Shown: piece by piece, positions 25,612-38,000 of the stretch
Position numbering within the stretch: the first letter of the stretch is position 1
Layout: each line of letters opens with the position of its first letter
From: Rhizoctonia solani
Taxonomy: Eukaryota; Basidiomycota; Agaricomycetes; Cantharellales; Ceratobasidiaceae
NCBI RefSeq assembly: GCF_016906535.1
Contig: NC_057377.1
Span: 1,674,001 to 1,738,000 of the forward strand
Direction of reading: 5' to 3'
Length of the DNA: 64,000 nt
Program-made: the position numbers and the translations under genes
The notes under the pieces: model-generated
What the model was told of the DNA's origin: nothing
What the model saw: the letters and a program-made list of their open reading frames with translations, nothing else
Databases searched by the model: none

Positions 25612-28600
25612 ATGTCGACGAGTAACAACAGGTCAAGAAATAAGAAAGGAAAAGTGCGACGCTGGCTGGATAGTCTCCTCTGCGTGTCGTCGCCCGAGTC
25701 ATCGCCCGCTCCGTCTGCTCATCGAGACTCGACCTCACATCGACCACTCGCTTTGGAACCAGCCAGCAGCGGTCAGAACACCGAACCCAGTAGACAGAAC
25801 ATGATCCCATCGACCAACGAGCCCCGCCTCGCTGTGCCATCCGACTCTCTCCCAGTGCCTTCCGCACTTAGCGCCGAACCCCAAATCCCTCCACCGGTTT
25901 CGACAAGGGCCCATACTCCTGTTCCTGACTCTACTGCCAAAGTGGATGGAGCCAAGGGCACCGAGTCCGGCTCGCCCTTACCGACGCCAAACCCCGAGCT
26001 GGTCGACGATCAATCTCACGCAGTCCACGAGGCGGCCCCAGCTACGACCACGACAGAACCAGCGGAAGCCACGAACAAAACATGGGCTGGGCTACCTGGA
26101 TCGCTCAGAAAGCTGATGAGCGTGGCTGGATTGATTCCCTCGGTTGGGGATGCTGCTAGAGTGCTTCTTGACTGCGTGGACACGACCGAGGTGCGTCAAA
26201 GAGACACTCTGATGAGATGCTTATCAAACACGACTATATAGGTGGCTGCCAACAACAAGCGAGACTACGAAGATCTGGAAACGGAGCTCACCGCGCTGAG
26301 CGACACCCTGGCCCAGCAGATCGAGGGCATGGAATCGGAAGCAGTGTCGAAGTGTGTGTCTGGCGTTGCTCAGTACGTGTCAACTACTATAGCCTATGCC
26401 TTAGCTGACCGAGAGACTAGCGGGATCGAGAAGCAGGCGAATGAGATCAAGAAGAAGAAAGAAAGAGGAACAGCAAGGCCACTGTTGGAGGCAAGCTCGG
26501 ACGAGGAAGATGTGATGCGACACTACCGGCGGATACAGTCGCTGTTTCGGCAGCTGCAGGTCAGTATCCATGTCGTCAGTAAAGACTTTAGCGTATGCTG
26601 ATACGATGATAGGCGAACCTGAGCATGAATACCTGGAGTGTCGCACACGATCTGATGGTGGTATGTGTGACACTTCCTGAGACGCCCATATACTCAAAGC
26701 GTGAACTGGACAGAACACGCGGCTAGAGGGCCTAGGACCAGAGAGGCAAGCTGCATACGACTCGGCGCTCTCGGAAACCGTCGGCAGGCGCACATGTACC
26801 GAAGGCACGCGCACCAAAGTCCTATCTGACCTAGTGGAATGGGTACACGACAAGAACGCACCTGCGATATACTGGATGAACGGCATGGCGGGCACGGGCA
26901 AGACGACGATCGCATACTCATTCGCGGAATGGCTGAAGCAGCACGAGCTACTGGCGGGGAGCTTCTTCTGCACTCGGACGTCGGCTGCGTGCCGGGACGT
27001 GGCGAAGATCGTACCGACGGTGGTATACCAGCTGGCGCGGTACTCGGCGACATTCCAATCGATACTATACGACATCCTGAATGCAGATCCTGACGCCGGG
27101 TCGAAGAGCATACCAAAGCAGTTCGAGGCGCTACTGAAAGAGGCGTTGCAGAAGACAGCGGAAAAGGGCAAAGGCGATGCACTCGACAACCTGGTGGTAG
27201 TGATCGATGCGCTGGACGAATGCGAAGACCAGAGGGGCGTAGAGACCATAGTCGACATGCTGTTCCGTTACGCGCCTCACCTTGGGCTCAAGTTCTTCGT
27301 TACCAGTCGACCAGAGCCTGGGATATACACCAAAATGACGGCGAATGTTGATCTTCGGGGCGGGATGGTGCTGCATGACATCGAGCAGTCGCTGGTGAGC
27401 AAAGACATCAAGCTGTACCTGGAGCAAGAGCTGGCACGCATCCCCGTTGATATTTCCGACATGGACCTTGAGGGGCTTGTGGATCGGTCGGGAGCGCTGT
27501 TCATCTATGCAGCCACACTCGTCCGGTATATTGGCACCGTGAAGGTCGACCCGTACGATCGCCTACAAGCAATACTTCACTCGACTCCGGGGGCCGATCG
27601 GGAGCACCCACAAATCGATGAGCTATATACGGCAATACTAATGTCGGCGTTGGAAGACAAGGACCTGGGCGAGCCGGATAAGGAAAGGATCCGAGCGGTG
27701 TTACGTACGGTGCTTATGGCCCAGGAGCCGATCGGTGTGGAGACCATTGCCCTACTAGCCGGGATCGACAGTTCGAGGCGTGTGGAGTACGCGCTCTTGC
27801 CGCTCCGGTCGGTGCTGCATCAGTCCGAGTCGACGGGTCTCGTGTCTACGCTGCACGCATCGTTCCCAGACTTCATGTTCAGTCCTACACGATCGGGGTC
27901 ATACTTCTGCGACATCGACAAACATAGCCCCGGAATGGTCTATCGATGCTTTGCAGTGATGAAAGACCAGCTGCGGTTCAACATATGCGACCTGCCTTCG
28001 TCGTTCATAGCCGATGAAAACGTCGACAACTTGCAAGACCGGATCAAACACCGGATCTCGCCGTCACTGGCATATGTGTGTCGGTACTGGACCAGTCATG
28101 TCAGCGTTGCACCTGCGAACGACGATCTACTGGAGGACCTGAGTGTGTTCCTATCGGAGCGGCTGCTATTCTGGATGGAGGTCATGAGCCTGCGACGTGA
28201 GCTGCTGGTAGGGATCGAAGGGTTTCTGGCACTGAAGCAGTGGCTGAAAGTGAGTGGCTTGACGCTTTCGGATACAGTGACTGATGCAGCAGTACATAGA
28301 AAACGAAGGGTCAAACATCCGAGGTGGCGATATTGATCGAGGACGCCAGCAACTTCTACACCAGCTATGCCTCCAGCTCAGCATGTCGCTGCACACCGCA
28401 CATCTACATCTCATGCCTTCCGTTCTGTCCTCGATCAAGCACGGTGTACAAGCAGTACTGGCCCCGGATGCAAGGGCTGGTGGAGCTGAAGGGCAGCCTG
28501 ATGGACCGCAGAGAGACAGCCGCACTGGCCACCTGGAACATTCGCTCGACAGTACGGTCGGTGGCGTACTCAGGGGATGGCAGTCGAGTTGCAGTCGGAT

Positions 28601-30207
28601 GCTATGACGGAACAGTGAGCATACGGAACGCATACGATGGCACGCTGCTTGTTGGGCCCTGGAATGCTCACACCGGGGATGTTCGTTCAGTTGTGTTCTC
28701 GCCTGATGGCAGACTTGTTGCCTCGGGGGCATATGATTGCACCATCAGAGTGTGGGACGTGCGCACTGGCACTCCTGTTGCCGGCCCATTCCGCGGTCAC
28801 ACCGACTATGTCAACTCAGTCTCGTTCTCACCCGGCAGCAAGCGCATAGTCTCTGGCTCCGGCGACAAGACCGTTTGTATATGGGACACGGCCGATGGTA
28901 CACTGCTTGTGGGTCCGTTGCACGGTCATACCGGCTCAGTCAACTCCGTGACGTACTCACCCGACGGCACACTCATTGCCTCTGCTTCTGAAGACAAGAC
29001 TATCCGACTGTGGCACTCGGACGACGGCACTCCTGCTGCTTCCCCACTTCAAGGTCACACCGACTTTGTCAACTCTGTTACGTTCACGCCCGATGGCACT
29101 CGACTTGTCAGCGGGTCATACGACGGGACCGTTCGTGTGTGGAGGGTGTCGGATGGGTCGGCTGTCGCCACTCCATTTCAGGGTCATTCAGGTCGCGTCT
29201 TCTCGGTGGCAGTGTCGCCTGATGGCATGCTTGTTGCATCTGGCTCCGGGGATCGTACTGTGCGAGTGTGGAGGATGAGCGATGGGTCACTTGCTGCCGG
29301 TCCATTTCTTGGCCATACTCTTACGATTTTGTCAGTTGGGTACTCACCGGATGGGACGCGAGTCATCTCTGGCTCTTATGATGGGACCGTTCGTGTTTGG
29401 AATGTGCGGGAAGGCATGGCGTCCCCTGCCTCCTCAGAAGCTGGTCCATCATACATCACATCCCTCTGGTTCTCGCCTGATGGCGCTCATGTGTTGACAG
29501 TGTCGGGTCAGGGCGAGAGGCGCATGTGGGATGTCTCGAGTGGCATATCCCAGCCAGCGCCACCCGATACCCAGATTCCTCACCCCCCATCCGATGTAGC
29601 ATCTCCTGATAGGTCCTACACTGCTGAAACCGATACGCGTGGAGAGCTAGCACAGGTTGTGCGCACGGACGACAGGTCTGTGGCTGTTGGGCCGTTTGAT
29701 CGCCCCCCTCGAGTATGGCAGTTCTCTCACGACAGTACCTGCGTCATTGTGGGCTTTTTGGATGGCAGGATTGAGGGGATATGTCTACAGACTGGGCAGA
29801 CTGTGTTCCAGTTGCGCTCTGATAACGACGACTATGTTGCCCTGATTGCAGAGTGCCCGGATCATTCACTTCTTGCCTCTTTTGACAGCAGCGTGTTGCA
29901 TACTTCCCCCACTATACGAATCTGGAGCATGGCTGGACCTACACTCTGTTTTCAATCTTCAGACGATCCCTCTCTCGATCCGGGGCCAGGTCAAACACTC
30001 TCTGGAATTTACGACCAATGCCATATCAACAGGGATGGGTGGATGGTCAGCAGCAACGGCCTGCTGCTGTGCCTTCCTTCGGAGATAGCTGACGCAGGAC
30101 TGTCTCCGTTTGCGTCAGTTATTGTCGCAACGTTAGGAACACTACAAGTATCGAAGCAGATGCTATTGGTCGGGCCGGAGTGGGACAAATGCTACATACG
30201 GGGCTGA
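25612..30207 (+). CDS. NACHT-WD40 NLR-like protein C
   Basis: Exons 25612-26190, 26242-26372, 26421-26559, 26613-26660, 26714-28249 and 28300-30207 give 1,446 residues. The N-terminus MSTSNNRSRNKKGKVRRW and the LDSLLCVSSPES stretch are followed by a Pro/Ser/Thr-rich spacer. Then come a helical domain (about 160-299; SLRKLMSVAGLIPS, DEEDVMRHYRRIQ), Walker A at about 356, Walker B VVVIDALDEC, and a WD40 exon from residue 812. An apparent break after the NACHT ORF is only intron 5 (50 nt, GTGAGT to TACATAG); removal restores the frame to KTKGQTSEVAILIED. Blade 1 reads RSTVRSV, blade 2 GDVRSV, blade 3 DYVNSV, each different from every paralogue. The last residues (LLVGPEWDKCYIRG) and the 3' flank match gene E, not D, F or G. 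Confidence 0.92.
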
Positions 30208-30865
30208 GTGTTGCTTGTTGCTTTTTTCTTCTTAGCACATTGGTATGAATCACAGCAGTAACGTGCACCGTGATACATCGTGTATTTGGGACCCGTGTGA
30301 TATATGCTGTACCGCACCGGGTGTGTATATTCGGGTCTTTCTCATGTATATAGTCAAATTATTCACACATTCATTCATTATTTTTCGTTCTGCTTCGATG
30401 TACTTGTGACGCTTAGTGTATGAGCAAAAGCCTTCGTGATAATGATGATAGCTACTCATTTGTTAGTTCTGCTTGCTTTTTCGCTAGTGGTTTATTACTG
30501 GAGATTTAAGTCTACGACTCCTTATCGGAGAAGTAACGATTATTTCAAGCCGCGCCTGGGCCTAGTAGATCGAGCTGTCCCGTCTCCCTGATAAGGATTT
30601 AGTCTCCCAACTCCTTGTATGTGGATATGACGTTATCTTTGTCTCATCTAACTGCTGACGCTCAGATCGGCCAGCGAGTGATGATTGTGCTAGGAGAGAG
30701 CACAACCTTATCATAAGAAGGGCAAAGTTCATACGACTCCGCCGTGACTTTGGACTCCTGCTTTTCGGCGTAGCCCTGTTTTATTCTCGCTTCACTTGTG
30801 AATTCGACATGGTTTTGTTGGGGTCGCATTGTGAGGGGTTTATCAAATTGCCTGCTCTTGGGATC
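30208..30865 (+). repeat. 3'-flank repeat, copy 1 (after gene C)
   Basis: Near-identical to 47,314-47,967 after gene E. Shared landmarks are the GTGTTGCTTGTTGCTTTTTT start, GGTATGAATCACAGCAGTAA, and GCCTGCTCTTGGGATC at the right end, beyond which the two diverge. Probably includes the 3' UTR and terminator. No gene seen. Confidence 0.85.
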
Positions 30866-31611
30866 GAAGAAGGGTAGATCATCCAGGGGCCAAGATCGTC
30901 GATCACAACAAGAGCCCTGCAAGTGGCTGTGAGCGTGAAATACTGGGAGGCACTGACCTTACCGGGAGTCGAGACCGGTTGGAAATTCAGATAGCTGTTA
31001 TGTCCCCAGCATCGGGGGACCCGCACCCGTTGGTACGCTGAGACTGGCCACCCAAGTCATTGGCGACTGCTTACACTCCAGCTTTGAGCTTCTCATAGCT
31101 ACTCTATGCTATTGCCTGCTGTCTGTCAGATATATATGACGTAGCTTGAGTAGCGACTCGGTTGGGTGAGTAGGTCGCGTTTCTATTGGATGTAGCCGCC
31201 AGGAATCACCAGCCTAAATTCAGACATCGATTCGGAAGACAGGTACTTCAAACCCGAACGAACTGGTATCATTTGTACAAAAAGATTGATAAGATACATG
31301 TGACCACTGAGAAAGACTGATAGGCTTTAGAACTTGCGGGCTCAGAGTTGAGATGACATGCAACCGCTGACCCATGCTGGTAGGGAAACCGGAGGATGAG
31401 TTCCCCCTATCTTCCTGCGGTGAACATGCGGAACAAGATGCCGGTTGATGTATTTTTTCATTTGTTAACTTTGTTAATAGTCTGTCTCACAGCTATCTGG
31501 AAGTCATAAAAAGAAACCACAGGAGAACGACTGTCGTGGATACGAGTAAGAGCAGTCCAGTCGCTTGGTGGGCGATGTGCAAAACATAAAGGGTTCACTT
31601 TCGGCTGGCAA

Positions 31612-31621
31612 CCACGTGGTC
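31612..31621 (+). promoter_or_regulatory. CCACGTGGTC box upstream of the NLR pseudogene
   Basis: Same element as before C, D, E and G, 329 bp from TATAAA at 31,941-31,946 (TGCTATAAAC context), kept although the gene is dead. Confidence 0.5.
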
Positions 31622-31940
31622 AGACGCTACTTCTGCCCAACTTTACCACCTGGAACATCACCATCATCTATTCTCGCTTTTCTGCGCGATGAGCTTTATT
31701 GGCAATGACCAGAAGTGCCACAGCGACTGTAATCAAACCGACCTCGTTTGTGTGTGAGATAAACGAACGACGGGTGTCTGGGCGAATGGCAGTGAGTCTG
31801 ACTGGTATCTCTGCTCATGGCGCGAGACGACTAATCATGTCTACTCAGGACTATCAACCATAGCCTCCGTGCTTCTGGCTACATGCGTTGGGTTGCGAGC
31901 ATGTGGTGCTTTGCAACGTGAACTCCATGTTCCCACCTGC

Positions 31941-31946
31941 TATAAA
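31941..31946 (+). promoter_or_regulatory. TATA box of the NLR pseudogene
   Basis: TATAAA in the TGCTATAAAC context, 54 bp before the lost start codon at 32,000. Confidence 0.5.
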
Positions 31947-31999
31947 CAGCTCGAGCACAAGCGCCCACGGCCGTCCTATTCAACGACGGCGACTGCTTA

Positions 32000-33280
32000 A
32001 GGACATCAACAATAGAAAGCAAGGCAAAGTCTAAGCGAGAGAGGACTTGGCGGTGGATTGGTAGTCAGTTAGGTGGGTGTTTGCGCCAGTCTATGTCGAT
32101 CTGATCACTACGGCTAACGTTGGCGCCACTGTCCTTCAGGCGTTTCGGACCCGGCCAGTGATAACCATGGAGGCACCTCTGGTGAAGAGAACATAACACC
32201 CTACATTAGTCGACTGTCGTTTCGTATCTCGACATTTGACCGTCCATCCGGGGCCAAGGGCGGAGCATGGGCTGGGCTCCGGGTGTTGCTCAAGACGCTG
32301 AGGGAAACTCCCGCCATGTTTGGTCCAGTCGTCTCGGCGGCAAGTATACTGCTCGACTGCCTGGACACTATTGAGGTGTGTCGGCCATACCTGTGCTCCA
32401 CTACCCCCACCGCTAACGCGTACTCATCATAGGCGGTGGCGCGAAATCAACGCGACTACGAGTATCTGGCGACCGAGCTTGGTGCACTCAGCAAATCGCT
32501 AGTGATCACCTATAAGAGAGCTGCACCAGGCTCAGATAGCGACTGCGTGACTGGGATTGCCAAGTAGGTCGACGGACTAGTTATTCATGTTGCATGATGA
32601 CTGACAGGATGCAAAGAGCAACCGAACGAGAGGCAAAAGAAACCGAGAGCAAGACTGAACGGAGGACTGGGAGGCGGATGCTGATGGCGAACGCGGACCA
32701 GCAGGACCTAATGGAACGGTGCAAGCGGATAGAGTCACTGTTTCGGCAGTTGCAGGTGGGTGCATAGCCAATTATCCATGACCGGGCTCGGCGCTTACGA
32801 ATGAGCAGACGAACACTGGGATGAGTACTTGGGCAAACACAAATGAACTAGTGGTGGCGCGTACTGCCTAGCATGGGCGAGAGCGAGTGGTGAAGTCTAA
32901 CTGTCAAGCTTAACAGAACTTCAGACTGGCGGTACTAAACGCGCAGATGAAGGCAACATACGACTCACAGCTCTCATCATCGACCAACAGACGGACATGC
33001 ACAGAAGGCACACGGGTTCAGGTACTCCACAAACTCAAGGGCTGGGCGTACAACACGCGAGGACAAGCAGCATACTGGATGAGCGGTATGGCAGGCACCG
33101 GCAAGACCACGATCGCGTGCACGTTCGCCGAGTGGCTCGAGAGAGAAGCTGCTGGCGCCAAGCTTCTTCTATATGCGGGCCTCTGCCGACTGCCACGACG
33201 TAACTCGGATGATACCTACGGGGGCATACCAGCTCACAGGGTACTCCGTCCCATTCCAGCTTTGGTCAGCCTCTCCTATA
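32000..33280 (+). pseudogene. Truncated NACHT NLR pseudogene (E/G subfamily)
   Basis: Remnant of an E/G-type gene. The start codon appears changed (AGG at 32,000 in the frame that reads ESKAKSKRERTWRW). Exon 1 is rearranged, apparently with an extra intron, up to its intact end (FGPVVSAASILLDCLDTIE). Exon 2 (32433-32563) and exon 3 (32608-32755) are open, with exon 3 9 nt longer than in paralogues. The donor after exon 4 reads GC instead of GT. Exon 5 (from 32,917) keeps the CTEGTR lead-in and Walker A MAGTGKTT, then a one-base shift at about 33,150 breaks the frame. Homology stops at about 33,280, where the D-unit upstream repeat begins, so the rest of NACHT and all WD40 blades are missing. 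Confidence 0.88.
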
Positions 33281-34700
33281 CATTATTCTGTTAGTACTAC
33301 TCTCACACCCTGTAAACATCCTCCCACCGCACCCCGCAGCCACATCGCACTATAAAGCTTGGACTTGAAGCTCCATGATCATTTTGTTTATAGTTTTCAT
33401 TTTATAAAACAGAGTCAAAGTAAAACACCCTGGGCCTGGAAAACGTTATGGATGGAAAAACTAAGATACGCCGTCGTGGGAGACTAGTAGAGAGAAAAAT
33501 AAACCGTTTTGTCCAACTTCTGGTGCTGCAGCGAGCGGTTCCGACTCAGAACTGCCGACACATAACTGAGCTGAAGACGTGCTTGGAAATGCCTTCCAAC
33601 ACACCCAAAATGAAACCCGGCTGTCCAAGGTCTCGTATATGCACCCATCTCGCAGCTGTATACTAATAGCTAGCTCTATGTGCAATTGAGCCAGCCGAAG
33701 TCCCCATCTATGCTGACAACGTAGACAGGGGTTGATCGAGCCTCTCTTACAAGTGTCGTGCCGCCAGCCGTGATAGATGTGATGTGATAATTCGGGAACA
33801 TCTGACTGCGAGGGTACAATGCTTAGCTAACGTCATTCATGTTTACCTTTCTGGGGATGAGAGGAAATTGGATTGGAACCAATTGCAAGCGAGCTTGTTT
33901 GGCTAATTGGATGTATCGCGACAGCGCTTCGGGTGGGAGTCGTTTTCGGGATCATCGATACATGCGATCGTGCTGGGGAGCTTTGATCTTTGGCCGTGAT
34001 GCGAACTACGGTTGTATTATTCCACCACCCAATCAATCACCCAATCAGACCTATCGAACCACCGGGTCGAAAAGCATTGAAGTTCATGTTTCTGTTCGCC
34101 TTCGATATGTGTCGCGGTAGCTCGGGCACTATACCATTACATGTCCTTGGAGAGGGAGTGCCTGTCATAACTGACCGCGCGTGAGGTTTACCAAAGCAAT
34201 GCCAGAAGGTTGCGGACGGCCCGTCCAGGTAAAGACTTGCCGTTGATCTACGTGTTTTCACCCATCCGTCCCAAACAAACGCTCTCTGCCTGCACGCCAT
34301 TCCTTGACATGACTTGTTCATGCGGCGATTGCGTTGTTTACTGACGACCCGCTTGGATATTAGCTATGAATAGAAAGAGGCTGATGAGATACGTGTGATT
34401 GACGGAGAAAGACTGGTGGGTGTAGGAGACTCACAGCTTCATGCATGAGACAACTTATAGCCACTGGTTTGGTCAAGTGGACAATGTGGCGAATTGGTTC
34501 TTCCGGTCATTCTTGTCACGGCGGGTCCATGGTCATGATACCAAGGCCACGAGTACTGTCTGCGTTGTTTTTAGATTCAGATTTATTCTTGATTTAGAAA
34601 ATACATATATGAATGGCGATGGCAGATTCGAGCGTGTTGGCTCGGTGGAAACTGTGTGGAAAGCTAATACCTGCCAATACCGGTGTTTTGGGGCTGTCGG

Positions 34701-34710
34701 CCACGTGGTC
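34701..34710 (+). promoter_or_regulatory. CCACGTGGTC box upstream of gene D
   Basis: 330 bp before TATAAA at 35,031. Confidence 0.55.
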
Positions 34711-35030
34711 TGCCACTCTTTCTGCCCTACCTTGCCGTTTAAAGTTGACCAGACCCAACTCTGGTTTCTCTGCGTTATAGACCCTATCGAATATGGCCAA
34801 AACTGCTATGATGACTCTAACCATGTGTGTCGTCGATGATTTCGGGACATTTGGACGATGGCCAGGTGGATGACGGTGAGTCTGACTGGGGTCGTCTCTG
34901 CGCACAGTGTCGAGGCATGCTGACCGCATCAGACCAATTGCATAAAGAGCGAGTTTATGTGCTTCCAGGTGTGGTGATCATGTTCTGTGAGTACGGCAGG
35001 TTGCAACGTGCAGGCCACGCCCCCTCTTGC

Positions 35031-35036
35031 TATAAA
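35031..35036 (+). promoter_or_regulatory. TATA box, gene D
   Basis: TATAAA 63 bp before the ATG, exactly as in gene C. Confidence 0.65.
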
Positions 35037-35093
35037 CGATCCAGGGACGAGCGCTCACTGTCAGTCTATTCAACGACGACGAACACTCGAAAA

Positions 35094-38000
35094 ATGTCGA
35101 CTCGGAACAACAGGTCAAGAAACAAGAAAGGAAAAGTGCGACGCTGGCTGGATAGTCTACTCTGTGTGTCGTCGCCAGAGTCATCGCCCGCTCCGTCTGC
35201 TCATCGAGACTCGACCTCACATCGACCACTCGCTTCGGAACCAGCCAGCAGCGGTCAGAACACCGAACCAAGTAGACAGAACATCATTCCATCAACCAAC
35301 GAGCCTCGCCTCACTGTGCCATCCGACTCTCTCCCAGTGCCTTCCGCCCTTAACGCCGAACCTCAAATCCCTCCACCGGTTTTGGCAAGGGCCCATACTC
35401 GTGTTCCTGACTCTACTGCCAAAGTGGATGGAGCCAAGGGCACCGAGTCCGGCTCGCCCTCATCGACGCCAAACCCCGAGCTGGTCGACGATCAATCTCA
35501 CGCAGTCGACGAGGCGGCCCCAGCTACTACCACGGCAGAACCAGCGGAAGCCACGAACAAAACATGGGCTGGGCTACCTGGATCGCTGAGGAAGCTGATG
35601 AGCGTGGCTGGGTTGATTCCCTCGGTTGGGGATGCTGCCAGAGTGCTTCTGGACTGCGTGGACACGACCGAGGTGCGTCAAAGCGACACTCTGATGAGAT
35701 GCTTATCAAACACGACTATATAGGTGGCTGTCGACAACAAGCAAGACTACGAAGATCTGGCGACAGAGCTCACCGCGCTAAGCAACACCCTGGCCCAGCA
35801 GATCGAGGGCATGGGATCGGAAGCAGTGTCGAAGTGTGTGTCTGGCGTTGCTCAGTACGTGTCAACTACTATAGCCTATGTCTTGGCTGACCGAGAGACT
35901 AGCGGGATCGAGAAGCAGGCGAAGGAGATCAAGAAGAAGAAAGAAAGGGGAACAGCAAGGCGACTGTTGGAGGCAAGCTCGGACGAGGAAGATGTGATGC
36001 GACACTACCGGCGGATACAGTCGCTGTTTCGGCAGCTGCAGGTCAGTATCCATACCGTCATTGGAGACTTTAGTGTATGCTGATAGGATGATAGGCGAAC
36101 CTGAGCATGAATACCTGGAGTGTCGCAAACGATCTGATGGTGGTATGTGTGACACTTCCTGAGACGCCCATATACTCAAAGTATGAACTGGACAGAAAAC
36201 GCTACTGAAAGACCTAGGACCGGAAATGCAGGCGGCATACGACTCGGCACTCTCGGAAACCGTCGGCAGGCGCATATGCACCGAAGGCACGCGTACCAAA
36301 GTCCTATCTGACCTAGTGGAATGGGTACACGACAAGAACGCACCTGCGATATACTGGATGAACGGCATGGCAGGCACGGGCAAGACGACGATCGCATACT
36401 CATTTGCCGAATGGCTGGAGAAGCACGAGCTACTGGCGGGGAGCTTCTTCTGCACTCGGACGTCGGCTGCTTGCCGGGACGCGGCGAAGATCGTACCGAC
36501 GGTGGTATACCAGCTGGCGCGGTACTCGGCGACATTTCAATCCGCCCTGTGCGACATCCTGAATGCGGCTTCCGACGCCGGTTCGAAGAGCATATCAAAG
36601 CAGTTCGAGGCGCTACTGAAAGAGGCGTTGCAGAAGACAGTGGAAAAAGGCAAAGGCGATGCACTTGACAACCTGGTGGTAGTGATCGATGCGCTGGACG
36701 AATGTGAAGACCAAAGGGGCGTAGAGACCATAGTCGACATGCTGTTCCGTTACGCGCCTCACCTAGGGCTCAAGTTCTTCGTTACCAGTCGACCGGAGCC
36801 TGGGATATACACTAAAATGACGGCGAATGTTGATCTTCGGGGCGGGATGGTGCTACATGACATCGAGAAGTCGCTGGTGAGCAAAGACATCAAGCTGTAC
36901 CTGGAGCAAGAGCTGGCACGCATCCCCGTTGATGTTTCCGACATGGACCTGGAGGGGCTTGTGGATCGGTCGGGAGCGCTGTTCATCTACGCAGCCACAC
37001 TCGTCCGGTATATTCGCACCGTGAAGGTCGACCCGTACGATCGCCTACAAGCAATACTTCACTCGACTCCGGGGGCCGATCGGGAGCACCCACAAATCGA
37101 TGAGCTATATACGGCAATACTAAAGTCGGCATTGGAAGACAAGGACCTGGGCGAGCCGGATAAGGAAAGGATCCGAGCGGTGCTACGTACGGTGCTCATG
37201 GCCCAGGAGCCGATCGGTGTGGAGACCATAGCGCTGCTAGCCGGGATCGACGGTTCGAGGCGTGTGGAGTACGCGCTCTTGCCGCTCCGGTCGGTGCTGC
37301 ATCAGTCCGAGTCGACTGGCCTCGTGTCCACGCTGCACGCATCGTTCCCAGACTTCATGTTCAGTCCTACACGATCGGGGTCATACTTCTGCGACATGGA
37401 CAAACATAGCCCCAGAATGGCCCGTCGATGCTTCGCAGTGATGAAGGACCAGCTGCGGTTCAACATATGCGACCTGCCTTCGTCGTTCATACCCGATGAC
37501 AACGTCGACAACTTACAAGACCGGATCAAACACCGGGTCTCGCCGTCACTGGCATATGTGTGTCGGTACTGGGCCAGTCATGTCAGCGTTGCACCTGCGA
37601 ACGACGACCTGCTGGAGGACCTGAGTGTGTTTCTATCGGAGCGGCTACTGTTCTGGATGGAGGTCATGAGCCTGCGGCGTGAGCTGCTAGCAGGGATCGA
37701 AGGGTTTCTGGCACTGAAACAGTGGCTGAGGGTGAGTGGGTCAACGCTTTTGGATACAGCGACCTGATGCAGTAGTACATAAGAAAACAAAGAGTCAAGC
37801 ATCCAAGGTGGCGACATTGATCGAGGACGCAATCAACTTCTACACCAGCTATGCCTCTAGCGGGGCGTGTCGTTGCACACCACACATCTACATCTCATGC
37901 CTTCCGTTCTGTCCTCGATCAAGCACGGTGTACAAGCAGTACTGGCCTCGGATGCAAGGGCTGGTGGAGCTGAAGGGCAGTCTGATGGACCGCAGAGAGA

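Larger units (their letters stand above)
30866..31999. other. Diverged upstream region of the NLR pseudogene
   Basis: No gene. It is a decayed relative of the D-E spacer: GTGTGAAATACTG-like and GACTCGG..GGGT..GCGTTTCT blocks recur in the same order. The promoter boxes at 31,612 and 31,941 are retained. Confidence 0.5.
33281..35093 (+). repeat. Duplicated upstream segment, copy 2 (before gene D)
   Basis: Direct repeat of 23,586-25,611, lacking the MITE. Its left edge abuts the broken pseudogene, which marks the duplication junction. No gene seen. Confidence 0.85.

Noticed and set aside
28240..28340. Apparent frameshift or stop splitting gene C (and the same in D at 37,760 and F at 50,620) into a NACHT gene and a WD40 gene
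   Set aside because: A GTGAGT donor and a TACATAG/TACATAAG acceptor define a 50-52 nt intron whose removal restores frame in all three copies, so each is one gene.
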